DNA of 64,000 bases from Nephrocerus scutellatus (lineage: Eukaryota; Arthropoda; Insecta; Diptera; Pipunculidae). The translations under genes were made by a program, and so were the position numbers. Below, piece after piece: positions 12,490 through 22,975 of this stretch. Numbering within the stretch: position 1 is the stretch's first letter; each line of letters opens with the position of its first letter. Location of the stretch: assembly GCA_947095585.1 (NCBI GenBank), contig OX352761.1:91887833-91951832 (forward strand), in the 5' to 3' direction. Under the pieces are notes generated by a model that was given only the letters and a program-made list of their open reading frames with translations, was not told the origin of the DNA and made no database searches.

Positions 12490-13045
12490 TTCCACGAATC
12501 ATACGCACCACACGTGATACGTAACACGTGTCACATGTGAGATCTCAGAAATATCCCATAACACTAAGCTGCTCACAAAATTTCAGCTCTCAAAGCCGTG
12601 GAGAAGGTTGTTTAAAAGGACCTCGGAGAAGTCGAGGCAATGGAGGCCTTCTTCAATTATTAACTCATTTTCCTCGCACGACACCCGCAACTCGCGAGTT
12701 TCAATTTTCTAGTACGTCTGAAAGGTGGTTAAAAAAAGGTGGGGTCTATTTTAAATATTAACCAACTTTCCACCCATCACACGCGCTGCACGGGACACGT
12801 ATCACACGCGGGATCTCAAAAATGGACCACGCTTCTGAGCTGCTCACAAAATTTCAGCTTGTGGAAAAGATGGTTAAAAAGAACTTCAAAGAAGTCTAAT
12901 AGATGGGGGCCTATTTCAAAGATTAACCCACTTTTGACGTGTCACACGCGAGATCTCAGAAATCGACAATAACACTGACCAGCTCACAAAATTGCAGCTC
13001 TCTAAGTCGCGTGAAAGGTGGATAAAAACAAGCTTACAAAAGGCA
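12490..13045 (+). repeat. degenerate tandem array, about three units
   Basis: The block TCACACGCGAGATCTCAGAAAT followed by CAGCTCACAAAATTGCAGCT recurs with changes at about 12530, 12800 and 12940. Each is followed by a GGTGGTTAAAAA-type segment. Unit length is uneven (about 140-270 bp). It has no gene features and looks like a decayed satellite or internal repeats of a transposon. Confidence 0.65.
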
Positions 13046-13182
13046 AAAAAACCGACACAAATTTTTTTAAAAAACTAGCCAAATTTTATTCAAACTTTGC
13101 ATGCATGCGTATTTACAAGAACATTTTAATTTTTATGGTATGTATGGGTTATTTTTTATACGTTTTTGTTTTCATTCTGAAA

Positions 13183-13300
13183 TGTGACCAAAAAGCCAAA
13201 ACCAGCCAAACAGCAGGTTTTCAAATTCCAAAGAAGGAATTCGACAGTGCAAATGTTGTTGTTGTTAATCCCAATTCGAATTAAAATAAAATACAGCTTA
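13183..13300 (-). repeat. small foldback element, partial copy
   Basis: It shares AAGAAGGAATTCGACAGTGC and a terminal AAAATAAAATACAGCTT with the elements at 14205-14345 and 26928-27066, in opposite orientation. One end is missing. Confidence 0.7.
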
Positions 13301-13309
13301 CATTAAATT

Positions 13310-14140
13310 ACGTCGTAGTCACATTACAGAAAATAACTTACCATTTAAATAATTATCCACGCCAGCAATCAAAATCATTTTATTAAAAAATTGTGTTTTT
13401 TATTTATATTTGATTTGTTTCCTTCTGACTTTAACTATCGTCCTCGTAAGGTGGTTCTCACTTACAGGAATTATCTATTAATATTAAAATCACACAACAC
13501 ACGGTAGTAACATTGTTTTGATCTTAAAACAAATATTTAGATTTTTTGTTGTAACGTAAGATATTAAAAAGTACTCGTATTATGTGCATATGAATTTGTA
13601 TGGATTTGTAGGGAAACTTGTGGACAAAAAGTTCAAATATATATAAAAAAAAGGCTATGTGGTATCTGGCATGCGAGCTTTTGAGTATATTTTTTATCAG
13701 TGATAAGAAATTTTTTTATAAATAGAGGAGTAAAACGAATAATCGATTTTTCTAATTAAAGGATGGATAAAAGTATAATGCATCTGAAAAGTGGTGTTTT
13801 AATAAATTTTTTCTACTATGTATTTAATTTTTCTTGCCATACTTTCTTTGATTTTAGATTTTTTTTAGATCTGGCGTTTTTATTTTGCTTAGTTCGATGA
13901 TAAAAATTAACACAGGTACATCACAACAAACAAAGAGGTAAAATAACATTATTCCAGTAAAATATATTTAATCCGGTTTACGTTCCTTAAAAACGTATTT
14001 TTTACGTGACATTTGTGTTGATTTAAGTAAAATATAGAAACTTTTAAACGATTTAAGACTCAAAGAATTTTATTTTGTTTAAACTTATGGGATATAATAA
14101 CCGAGCGATACGAATAGGTTTCTGGTAGAAACCTAAAAAC
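13310..14140. other. AT-rich stretch, nothing recognised
   Basis: There are no coding features, only AT-rich simple sequence. Confidence 0.5.
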
Positions 14141-14204
14141 ATTCTACGTGTTTGTCAAATGTCAATCATATCAAAACTTGAAGGAACATTCGAAACATTC
14201 CGAA

Positions 14205-14345
14205 AAAGCTGTAAGCTGTATTTTGTTTGAATTCGAATTGGGAATTACAACAACAATTGCACTGCCGAATTCCTTCTTTGGAAGGTTTTTGGCTGGTTTT
14301 GAAATTCGAATTCGGATTCGGATTCAATTAAAATACAGCTGTAGT
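14205..14345 (+). repeat. MITE-like foldback element, about 140 bp
   Basis: The ends are inverted: AGCTGTATTTTGTTTGAATT at the left and the reverse complement AGCTGTATTTTAATTGAATC at the right, with nested GAATTC-rich palindromes. The core CAACAACAATTGCACTG is shared with 26928-27066. It has no coding capacity, so it is inferred to be a non-autonomous DNA element. Confidence 0.7.
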
Positions 14346-14349
14346 TGAA

Positions 14350-15115
14350 AAATTCCAAGATATGCACAAGAATTTCCCTAAAGGTGATATTTTTCTCCTA
14401 CAGTTCTCTCACACTGGAAAAGCTTTATAATAATATAATAATGTTCAGTGCTGCCGTTTTTGCTGTTATAACAGAAGAACCCTGTTATTTCAATGTTGAA
14501 AACCACAATCTACTGTCGCCTGTTGTGAGTATTTTTTTGGGACCTTTCTTCTGTTATTTTGTTTTTTATTAAATTTACATTCTTTTAAGAAAATTTTACT
14601 TGAATTCATAATCAAATATGAATTATGGAGTATGAACAGACAGACCTGAGCATAAACACATGAACGTTGAATCAAAACATGTACTTTTGCCATCGTATTA
14701 AGAAGACTTTCTGAGATCGTTACTCCTATACTACAGGACGCCCAAAACAATGTGCCAAACTTGAAGAAATTCACGAGTATTTAATGGAACTTGTAAGAGA
14801 TTGTAAAAATTAAGGCTATGGTTAGCTATGCTTGCAGAACTATATTTTAGAGTACATTATTTATTGCAGATTTTCAGGATAAGTTTCCTTCAACAAAAAT
14901 TCTTCAAAATCTAAACTCAAGCACAGTCAGTATTTTTAAAGTATGCACTAAACTATTTTAATGAATTATTAATCAACAATTACAAAAATGTATCTCAATT
15001 GTGTTTAGGTGCCAATGTGAGAAATATTTAAGAAATTCATATTTAACTTCTGAAGATTAAGGTAATATCGGAAAAGGTTCCCAGTTATTTAATTTTAATT
15101 TTTTGACCCTTGTGT
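14350..15115. other. no recognisable gene
   Basis: Open frames at 14345-14572 and 14490-14774 overlap on opposite strands and lack any family features. Confidence 0.45.
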
Positions 15116-15119
15116 TGCC

Positions 15120-15965
15120 AAGAATTTCATCTTATTAAAAAATGGGTTCAAACAAACCCCCCTTGACAGAGTTAAAACCAAAAACTGACTTTCGCATGAA
15201 AGTTCGGCAGAGGCGTGTTTAAATGTGTTTGCCTAAATAATGCTATGAAATGAAAGGTGAAAATTAGTTTTGCACAGCCGGACTTTTTTATGGGCATGGG
15301 TAAATTTAAACGGAAGTTTGATCAAGTTGTATTTGGTTTATGTGGTATTTTATTTAATTGAGTGATATATCAATGATTTTGTTGAAAAATTCATTTTTCT
15401 AAGTGGTTTGATGAAAGTCATTGGGTTAATAAATATCATTTGAAAGGTAATAAAAACACCTTTCATCTTATAATAAATTCAATCCAACCTCCCTCGGCAG
15501 AGTTACATCTAAAAACTAACTAACTAACTAACTTCATGAAAGTTAAGCATGGGGCGTGTTTAAAAATTGGCGCGCCGCAATGGTCTGTCGCGCCGAATAT
15601 TATAATGATTATTATTACATCATGTAATTATGTATGAGAAAAACTCAATCATATGATATATCACTCAGTTATATGAAATACCACATGTACCAAATGCAAC
15701 TTGATCAAACTTCCGTTCAAATTGGGCCACGCCCATAAAAATAGTACGGCTGTGTAGAACCTTTAGTTTGATACCAATATTTAGGCCCAACCACTTTCAA
15801 ACATGCCTCTTGCTAAATTTTCATTAGAAAGTCAGTTTTTTTATCTAACTAAGTCTAGGAGGTTGGATTGAACCCAATATAAGATGAAAGGTATTTTAAT
15901 TACCTTCTATATGATACCAATTAACCCCCTAAAACACATCAAACCACTTAGAAAAATGCTCTTTT
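15120..15965. repeat. large foldback with a third, direct copy inside
   Basis: A segment at 15130-15385 (including AACGGAAGTTTGATCAAGTT and GAGTGATATATC) reappears inverted at 15650-15880. The stretch 15390-15560 (TTTTTCTAAGTGGTTTGATG to GGGGCGTGTTTAAA) is a further copy, inverted relative to 15790-15965. The same repeat unit is therefore present twice head-to-tail and once inverted. A SINE tail fragment sits at the turn. Confidence 0.75.
15575..15620 (+). repeat. SINE 3' tail fragment
   Basis: CGCAATGGTCTGTCGCGCCG followed by AATATTATAATGATTATTATT is the 3' terminus and ATT-rich tail of the tRNA-derived SINE. Confidence 0.75.
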
Positions 15966-16244
15966 TCAAAAAAGAGCTCAAAACTTTAGAAGCTTCTCTC
16001 TCTTAAATGGGGCGTTTCCCTCAAACTCCTCCCATATGACTGGGGTGGGGTGGTATGGGGTTAAAAGGTAAAAATACCGTAAAACCCTATAATTCATATT
16101 TGCAAGAATTTCTTGCAGACTCGATTTTTTACGTCACCATTTTGCAGAATTTATAAACTCAATGTGCGACAAAACTTGCCGGTTCACTTTCAGGAAGACG
16201 AACGACAAAAATTGAAGGCAACTACAATTTAGTTATTTTCGGAT

Positions 16245-16508
16245 TTGATTGCAAAGGTTGAGGATAAGGACTGTATGAATGATTTTGTTTTTCCAAATAT
16301 TTCAAAGTTGCCTGAAATAATTCTTGGTCTTCCACACTCTAATGTGGAATGTGAATGTCAGCATCGTTACAGATGTCAAAACGGAAATAGGAATAATTTG
16401 GGAAACTCTACTTTAAACTCAACAGCCGTCTTCAAATTCCGTTTAAAATACGGCGGCTTAAATTGCACGAAATTTAAAAAAACGATCAATTTACATGCAA
16501 TGAAATAA
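16245..16508 (+). other. unrecognised 87-codon open frame (also 19643-19906)
   Basis: The peptide has a short Cys/His cluster (CECQHRYRCQNG) but no family I recognise. An upstream frame could extend it (sequence near 16140-16240 reads like a split coding segment). It is probably a transposon remnant, and it is duplicated with the 3.4-kb unit. Confidence 0.3.
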
Positions 16509-16626
16509 GAAATAAGGATTTTTAAGTTTTCATTATTATTTACTATTATTATTATTTATTACAAAAAATATTATTAATTACAATTAATATTATAATCAAT
16601 TTAAATTTACTACAGTTTATTTATAT

Positions 16627-16833
16627 TTGGCACGACAGACCGTTATGGTATAAGGCCTAGCTTCTCGCGACCATTTGTGTTATGCATGTATATGTTTGCA
16701 CACAAATAGAACCTACAATTTAATGCCGTATCCGAACGGCAAACGGTGAAAAATACTTTTGGTGTTACTGGGATTCGAACCACGAACCTCCCGCTCAGAA
16801 GCCATGTACTTATCCACTGAGCCACGGCAACTA
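16627..16833 (-). repeat. tRNA-derived SINE with internal deletion
   Basis: Read on the minus strand: box A-like GTGGCTCAGTGGATAAGT, box B-like GTTCGAATCCC, then CACCAAAAGTATTTTTCACC and the 3' block GGTCTGTCGTGCC. About 80 bp between CACCGT and CCGTTCGGAT, present in other copies, is deleted. Confidence 0.88.
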
Positions 16834-16926
16834 CATTGATTTTGTTGTTGTGCAAAACTTTTTTTTGTCAACGGTCCTCGGTCATTGAACTCATCATTTA
16901 GTTCCTAGACTAAACGATTGCCATAA

Positions 16927-17178
16927 CTTCTGTCCTTGCATTTGTGTTATTTTGCGATCGTTGGTTTTTGAGTGGGCGTCTCCTTTATTACAGAATCCCC
17001 AACGCTACTGGGCACCCGAATACGTGCAGAGTTTTCTGGTCTTCTGGCGATGCTTCTGTCCTTGCATTTGTGTTATTTTGCGATCGTTGGTTTTTGAGTG
17101 GGCGTCTCCTTTATTACAGAATACCCAACGCTTCTGGGCACCCGAATACGTGCAGAATTTTCTGGTCTTGTGGCGATG
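16927..17178 (+). repeat. two direct 126-bp repeats
   Basis: CTTCTGTCCTTGCATTTGTG recurs at 16927 and 17053 with only a few differences across the 126-bp unit. 126 is a multiple of 3, so two overlapping frames stay open through both units and give repetitive peptides (FLSGRLLYYRIPNA twice). That is not evidence of coding. Confidence 0.9.
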
Positions 17179-18129
17179 CATTGTGGTGGTTGTTTTACTT
17201 GCAGTAGTGGGTGAGGCTACTCAGTACTACTCATAATTTCATTTCTATTGTGAAAAAAAACATGATGTAACAAATGATCTCATTGCAGTGGTTTAGTTTA
17301 ATTCAATTTACATACTTAATTATGAAACAACAATAAAGTCGATAAAGATGAAAAAAGAAAATCGTGTGGGGTTAATTCGTTTACGAATTGACTCCTCACA
17401 CCTCCCGGCCACTTTGGACAACGCTGATTCTTCCGGTTTGGTCACGAGGGCCGTCAAAATAGCCGTCAACAACTTCCTGAAGGACGACAGTAGAAGTCAT
17501 TAGATGATTTTAATAAATAATTTTTAAAAAAAGAAAAAAAGTGATTGTGTTATCTATTTTATTTAGAAAATTTGTAATATTTTCTTGGTCAACGTTTTTT
17601 TGGTAGTTTTCCCTGACCATGATTCATTGATAAAAGTATTTGGACTTGCGTCGTTTTAGTTTCGTGTTCGTTTTTCGTATTGCTTTTTCAATAAATCAGA
17701 GATAATTCTGAAAAAAATAAATTAAAACCAGCTACAAACGTGAGGAATGTGATATGTTGTTATTCTCATTCCTTCGAATTTTAATTTTAATAAAGGGCAT
17801 AGCCCAACTTATTGCCGTGAGGCAAGTCATTCAGGGACTTATCCCTTGGCAATGAGTCTAAATATAAAAAAAAATAAAGTGTTACCTTATCTGTGTTTTA
17901 TGAGCATCTGAACATGTTTTTAAGTTCTCCCACGGGGCTGTACGCTCCTTTGTCTGGCCACATATCCTCAGCTTTGCAATGACGGGTGAGACGAAGTCTG
18001 CTACCTGATATGGGAGTTTTGGGCAATATGCGGGTTTCTGTCGTTCCGAGTCTTTTGGTGACTGCATTAGTTATGGGTGCGATAGGTACGACGACTGTGA
18101 CGGCAGTGGCATCTTTGACAGCTGTTGAT

Positions 18130-18789
18130 TTAGTTGATGGCTTTGGCGAAGGTGATGATTTCGGGAGTTCTCCTCAACAATGATGATTGTTGAACTTTAA
18201 TAGACCACTTCTGGTAATGGTGACTGTTTAGGCGACTGTGGCAATCTTTGGTGAGAGTCCCGACTGCAGTTTGTCCAAACGGATGTGGTAACACTTGAAC
18301 ACTATGGTGTCTCTCGCCAATTCTAGAACTCCGCTGTAGCAATTTTGACGTTTGGAGTGTTATAAACTCACCTCCGATGCTAAAAGTGGCTCTGGTTTTT
18401 GTAAGGAAGTCAATCCGCAGTGTACCGTCATCAGCGGCGTTCGGCAACACAAGCAGGTGCAGTGAACATAAGGATTCCCCAAAATGAAAGTTGACGTTTA
18501 AGTCTTGACTTCTGGTAGCCATTTGTATGTGGATGTGAACGGGATGTTGTTGTCCAAATTTTGAACTCTCAGCCAAAGCTTCGCTGACAAAACTGTGGAA
18601 TGCGCCGGTGTCAATAGTGGCCTGAACGGGTTTGTGGTTGATGATGATGCGAGAAAGAATTCGGTGTCGATCCTGGGTCTGGCCTGAGCAGCAGTCGATT
18701 GTCCTGATACTCCGTTGGCCACAATCCCAGCAGAATATCTCCCGAGGGCTAGTGCACTCCTTTTGAAAGTGGTCTTCCTGTCGGTACAA
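18130..18789 (-). pseudogene. LTR-retrotransposon gag/protease fragment, copy 1
   Basis: The frame has a partial zinc-knuckle-like CWDCGQ and then a retroviral-type aspartyl protease start, ATIDTGAFHSFVSEAL (DTG catalytic triad), followed by a Leu-rich flap region. No reverse transcriptase, RNase H or integrase follows: the frame ends in a Ser/Thr/Val-rich tail and then non-coding sequence. The element is an internally deleted or non-autonomous Ty3/gypsy-like copy. Its LTR and primer-binding site lie just 5' (19012 on). Confidence 0.8.
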
Positions 18790-18994
18790 TCAACAATTCA
18801 TTCGAGGATTTTAGGATCCTTCCTCAGACTGACTCACCATACAATGCCTCTCCTATGGACTTCAAGGTGTCGTTGTGCTGTCCTCGTTTTCCTTGATACT
18901 TTCGTAGTCTTTTGCTAGACCAATGAGCTCCTGTAGGTCTTGAAAATCGCGTCTTCTTGTTGATTTATAAGTTTTATTCTTATTAAATTCCGGA

Positions 18995-19011
18995 GTTCCT
19001 GCTGGGCGCCA
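18995..19011 (-). promoter_or_regulatory. LTR primer-binding site, copy 1
   Basis: On the minus strand TGGCGCCCAGCAGGAAC follows the LTR end GTTACAAT directly. This is the expected place and form of a tRNA primer-binding site in gypsy-like elements. An identical site lies at 22393-22409. Confidence 0.75.
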
Positions 19012-19343
19012 ATTGTAACGAGGTTTTTCACAGCTGGGGTATCCTCAGTGTGACCAGGGTCTCTTTCTTGCAGGGTCGTTACAATAAAAGATTATTTTTT
19101 TGTTGAATAATAAAATAATAATATGAAATGTAATGCGTCCTGTGATTTGATGCCTTGACTCTGCGTGATTGTAGTAATTCTGAACAGCGAAAGGGATTCT
19201 ATGCTTCACTGTGAGACTGGTCGTTGTATCCAAGATTCTGACTAGTGAAAAGGATACTACGCTTGATTCACTGTCAGACGAGTCGTTGTGTCCAAGTATT
19301 TTGAGCAGTAGGAATCTACGCTTGATTGACTGTCAGACGAGTC
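19012..19343 (-). repeat. 5' LTR, truncated at the duplication junction
   Basis: Identical to 22410-22741, but its upstream part, including the TATA box, is cut off by the tandem-duplication breakpoint at 19343. It contains three imperfect short repeats around CTCGTCTGACAGT and CAAGCGTAG. Confidence 0.75.
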
Positions 19344-20024
19344 ACTTAGAAAAATGCTCTTTTTCAAAAAAGAGCTCAAAACTTTAGAAGCTTCTCTCTC
19401 TTAAATGGGGCGTTTCCCTCAAACTCCTCCCATATGACTGGGGTGGGGTGGTATGGGGTTAAAAGGTAAAAATACCGTAAAACCCTATAATTCATATTTG
19501 CAAGAATTTCTTGCAGACTCGATTTTTTACGTCACCATTTTGCAGAATTTATAAACTCAATGTGCGACAAAACTTGCCGGTTCACTTTCAGGAAGACGAA
19601 CGACAAAAATTGAAGGCAACTACAATTTAGTTATTTTCGGATTTGATTGCAAAGGTTGAGGATAAGGACTGTATGAATGATTTTGTTTTTCCAAATATTT
19701 CAAAGTTGCCTGAAATAATTCTTGGTCTTCCACACTCTAATGTGGAATGTGAATGTCAGCATCGTTACAGATGTCAAAACGGAAATAGGAATAATTTGGG
19801 AAACTCTACTTTAAACTCAACAGCCGTCTTCAAATTCCGTTTAAAATACGGCGGCTTAAATTGCACGAAATTTAAAAAAACGATCAATTTACATGCAATG
19901 AAATAAGAAATAAGGATTTTTAAGTTTTCATTATTATTTACTATTATTATTATTTATTACAAAAAATATTATTAATTACAATTAATATTATAATCAATTT
20001 AAATTTACTACAGTTTATTTATAT

Positions 20025-20231
20025 TTGGCACGACAGACCGTTATGGTATAAGGCCTAGCTTCTCGCGACCATTTGTGTTATGCATGTATATGTTTGCACA
20101 CAAATAGAACCTACAATTTAATGCCGTATCCGAACGGCAAACGGTGAAAAATACTTTTGGTGTTACTGGGATTCGAACCACGAACCTCCCGCTCAGAAGC
20201 CATGTACTTATCCACTGAGCCACGGCAACTA
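20025..20231 (-). repeat. tRNA-derived SINE, second copy through duplication
   Basis: Identical to 16627-16833, with the same internal deletion. It arose by the segment duplication, not by a new insertion. Confidence 0.88.
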
Positions 20232-20324
20232 CATTGATTTTGTTGTTGTGCAAAACTTTTTTTTGTCAACGGTCCTCGGTCATTGAACTCATCATTTAGT
20301 TCCTAGACTAAACGATTGCCATAA

Positions 20325-20576
20325 CTTCTGTCCTTGCATTTGTGTTATTTTGCGATCGTTGGTTTTTGAGTGGGCGTCTCCTTTATTACAGAATCCCCAA
20401 CGCTACTGGGCACCCGAATACGTGCAGAGTTTTCTGGTCTTCTGGCGATGCTTCTGTCCTTGCATTTGTGTTATTTTGCGATCGTTGGTTTTTGAGTGGG
20501 CGTCTCCTTTATTACAGAATACCCAACGCTTCTGGGCACCCGAATACGTGCAGAATTTTCTGGTCTTGTGGCGATG
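20325..20576 (+). repeat. two direct 126-bp repeats (duplicated)
   Basis: Identical to 16927-17178. Confidence 0.9.
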
Positions 20577-21527
20577 CATTGTGGTGGTTGTTTTACTTGC
20601 AGTAGTGGGTGAGGCTACTCAGTACTACTCATAATTTCATTTCTATTGTGAAAAAAAACATGATGTAACAAATGATCTCATTGCAGTGGTTTAGTTTAAT
20701 TCAATTTACATACTTAATTATGAAACAACAATAAAGTCGATAAAGATGAAAAAAGAAAATCGTGTGGGGTTAATTCGTTTACGAATTGACTCCTCACACC
20801 TCCCGGCCACTTTGGACAACGCTGATTCTTCCGGTTTGGTCACGAGGGCCGTCAAAATAGCCGTCAACAACTTCCTGAAGGACGACAGTAGAAGTCATTA
20901 GATGATTTTAATAAATAATTTTTAAAAAAAGAAAAAAAGTGATTGTGTTATCTATTTTATTTAGAAAATTTGTAATATTTTCTTGGTCAACGTTTTTTTG
21001 GTAGTTTTCCCTGACCATGATTCATTGATAAAAGTATTTGGACTTGCGTCGTTTTAGTTTCGTGTTCGTTTTTCGTATTGCTTTTTCAATAAATCAGAGA
21101 TAATTCTGAAAAAAATAAATTAAAACCAGCTACAAACGTGAGGAATGTGATATGTTGTTATTCTCATTCCTTCGAATTTTAATTTTAATAAAGGGCATAG
21201 CCCAACTTATTGCCGTGAGGCAAGTCATTCAGGGACTTATCCCTTGGCAATGAGTCTAAATATAAAAAAAAATAAAGTGTTACCTTATCTGTGTTTTATG
21301 AGCATCTGAACATGTTTTTAAGTTCTCCCACGGGGCTGTACGCTCCTTTGTCTGGCCACATATCCTCAGCTTTGCAATGACGGGTGAGACGAAGTCTGCT
21401 ACCTGATATGGGAGTTTTGGGCAATATGCGGGTTTCTGTCGTTCCGAGTCTTTTGGTGACTGCATTAGTTATGGGTGCGATAGGTACGACGACTGTGACG
21501 GCAGTGGCATCTTTGACAGCTGTTGAT

Positions 21528-22187
21528 TTAGTTGATGGCTTTGGCGAAGGTGATGATTTCGGGAGTTCTCCTCAACAATGATGATTGTTGAACTTTAATA
21601 GACCACTTCTGGTAATGGTGACTGTTTAGGCGACTGTGGCAATCTTTGGTGAGAGTCCCGACTGCAGTTTGTCCAAACGGATGTGGTAACACTTGAACAC
21701 TATGGTGTCTCTCGCCAATTCTAGAACTCCGCTGTAGCAATTTTGACGTTTGGAGTGTTATAAACTCACCTCCGATGCTAAAAGTGGCTCTGGTTTTTGT
21801 AAGGAAGTCAATCCGCAGTGTACCGTCATCAGCGGCGTTCGGCAACACAAGCAGGTGCAGTGAACATAAGGATTCCCCAAAATGAAAGTTGACGTTTAAG
21901 TCTTGACTTCTGGTAGCCATTTGTATGTGGATGTGAACGGGATGTTGTTGTCCAAATTTTGAACTCTCAGCCAAAGCTTCGCTGACAAAACTGTGGAATG
22001 CGCCGGTGTCAATAGTGGCCTGAACGGGTTTGTGGTTGATGATGATGCGAGAAAGAATTCGGTGTCGATCCTGGGTCTGGCCTGAGCAGCAGTCGATTGT
22101 CCTGATACTCCGTTGGCCACAATCCCAGCAGAATATCTCCCGAGGGCTAGTGCACTCCTTTTGAAAGTGGTCTTCCTGTCGGTACAA
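21528..22187 (-). pseudogene. LTR-retrotransposon gag/protease fragment, copy 2
   Basis: Translation identical to 18130-18789. It lies downstream of an LTR that, unlike copy 1, still has its upstream region. Confidence 0.8.
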
Positions 22188-22409
22188 TCAACAATTCATT
22201 CGAGGATTTTAGGATCCTTCCTCAGACTGACTCACCATACAATGCCTCTCCTATGGACTTCAAGGTGTCGTTGTGCTGTCCTCGTTTTCCTTGATACTTT
22301 CGTAGTCTTTTGCTAGACCAATGAGCTCCTGTAGGTCTTGAAAATCGCGTCTTCTTGTTGATTTATAAGTTTTATTCTTATTAAATTCCGGAGTTCCTGC
22401 TGGGCGCCA

Positions 22410-22975
22410 ATTGTAACGAGGTTTTTCACAGCTGGGGTATCCTCAGTGTGACCAGGGTCTCTTTCTTGCAGGGTCGTTACAATAAAAGATTATTTTTTTG
22501 TTGAATAATAAAATAATAATATGAAATGTAATGCGTCCTGTGATTTGATGCCTTGACTCTGCGTGATTGTAGTAATTCTGAACAGCGAAAGGGATTCTAT
22601 GCTTCACTGTGAGACTGGTCGTTGTATCCAAGATTCTGACTAGTGAAAAGGATACTACGCTTGATTCACTGTCAGACGAGTCGTTGTGTCCAAGTATTTT
22701 GAGCAGTAGGAATCTACGCTTGATTGACTGTCAGACGAGTCGTTCAGTAAGAGAGCGTTTGCTTGATTTCTTTCCCCTTTTATAGGACGTGAAACGGTTT
22801 ATAACTGCGAATCGGTTTGTTCCTTTGCACTGTTTATCCAGTATTCGGTAATCACCGTTGTCGCTTCTTTCAATTGGATTTGCAATAGTTGTTTTCGTTA
22901 TTAGTTGCTTGCAATTGCATTGCGTATAAGCACTGCCGTGTGGTTGTTTTTACTTTAGTTTAGTCGATTGTAATA
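22410..22975 (-). repeat. 5' LTR, longer copy
   Basis: On the minus strand it has a TATA box (CCTATAAAAGG, 22776-22786), a downstream transcribed region with CTCGTCTGACAGT repeats, an AT-rich stretch and a GTTACAAT end before the primer-binding site. The LTR start is not certain because a LINE poly(A) end abuts near 22976. Confidence 0.65.

Larger units (their letters stand above)
15946..19343. repeat. tandem duplication, copy 1 (3,398 bp)
   Basis: Every position checked matches copy 2 (19344-22741) at an offset of 3,398 bp, and all open frames inside translate identically in both copies. The junction at 19343/19344 joins the LTR sequence GTCAGACGAGTC to ACTTAGAAAAATG, the foldback sequence at the left edge. 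Only a single C is shared, so no long homology lies at the breakpoints. Contents: foldback end, SINE, 2 x 126-bp repeat, gag-protease relic, truncated LTR. Confidence 0.95.
19344..22741. repeat. tandem duplication, copy 2 (3,398 bp)
   Basis: Same content as copy 1. Its right edge continues into intact LTR sequence (CGTTCAGTAAGAG), so copy 2 keeps the original right context and copy 1 the original left context. Confidence 0.95.

Noticed and set aside
16643..16855. Minus-strand 70-codon protein (also 20041-20253, and 38551-38739)
   Set aside because: These frames are readings through SINE copies and recur only because the SINE recurs.
16944..17236. Two overlapping plus-strand ORFs with internal repeats as a gene
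   Set aside because: They arise from a 126-bp tandem repeat whose length is a multiple of three. Two frames are open at once and no family is recognisable.
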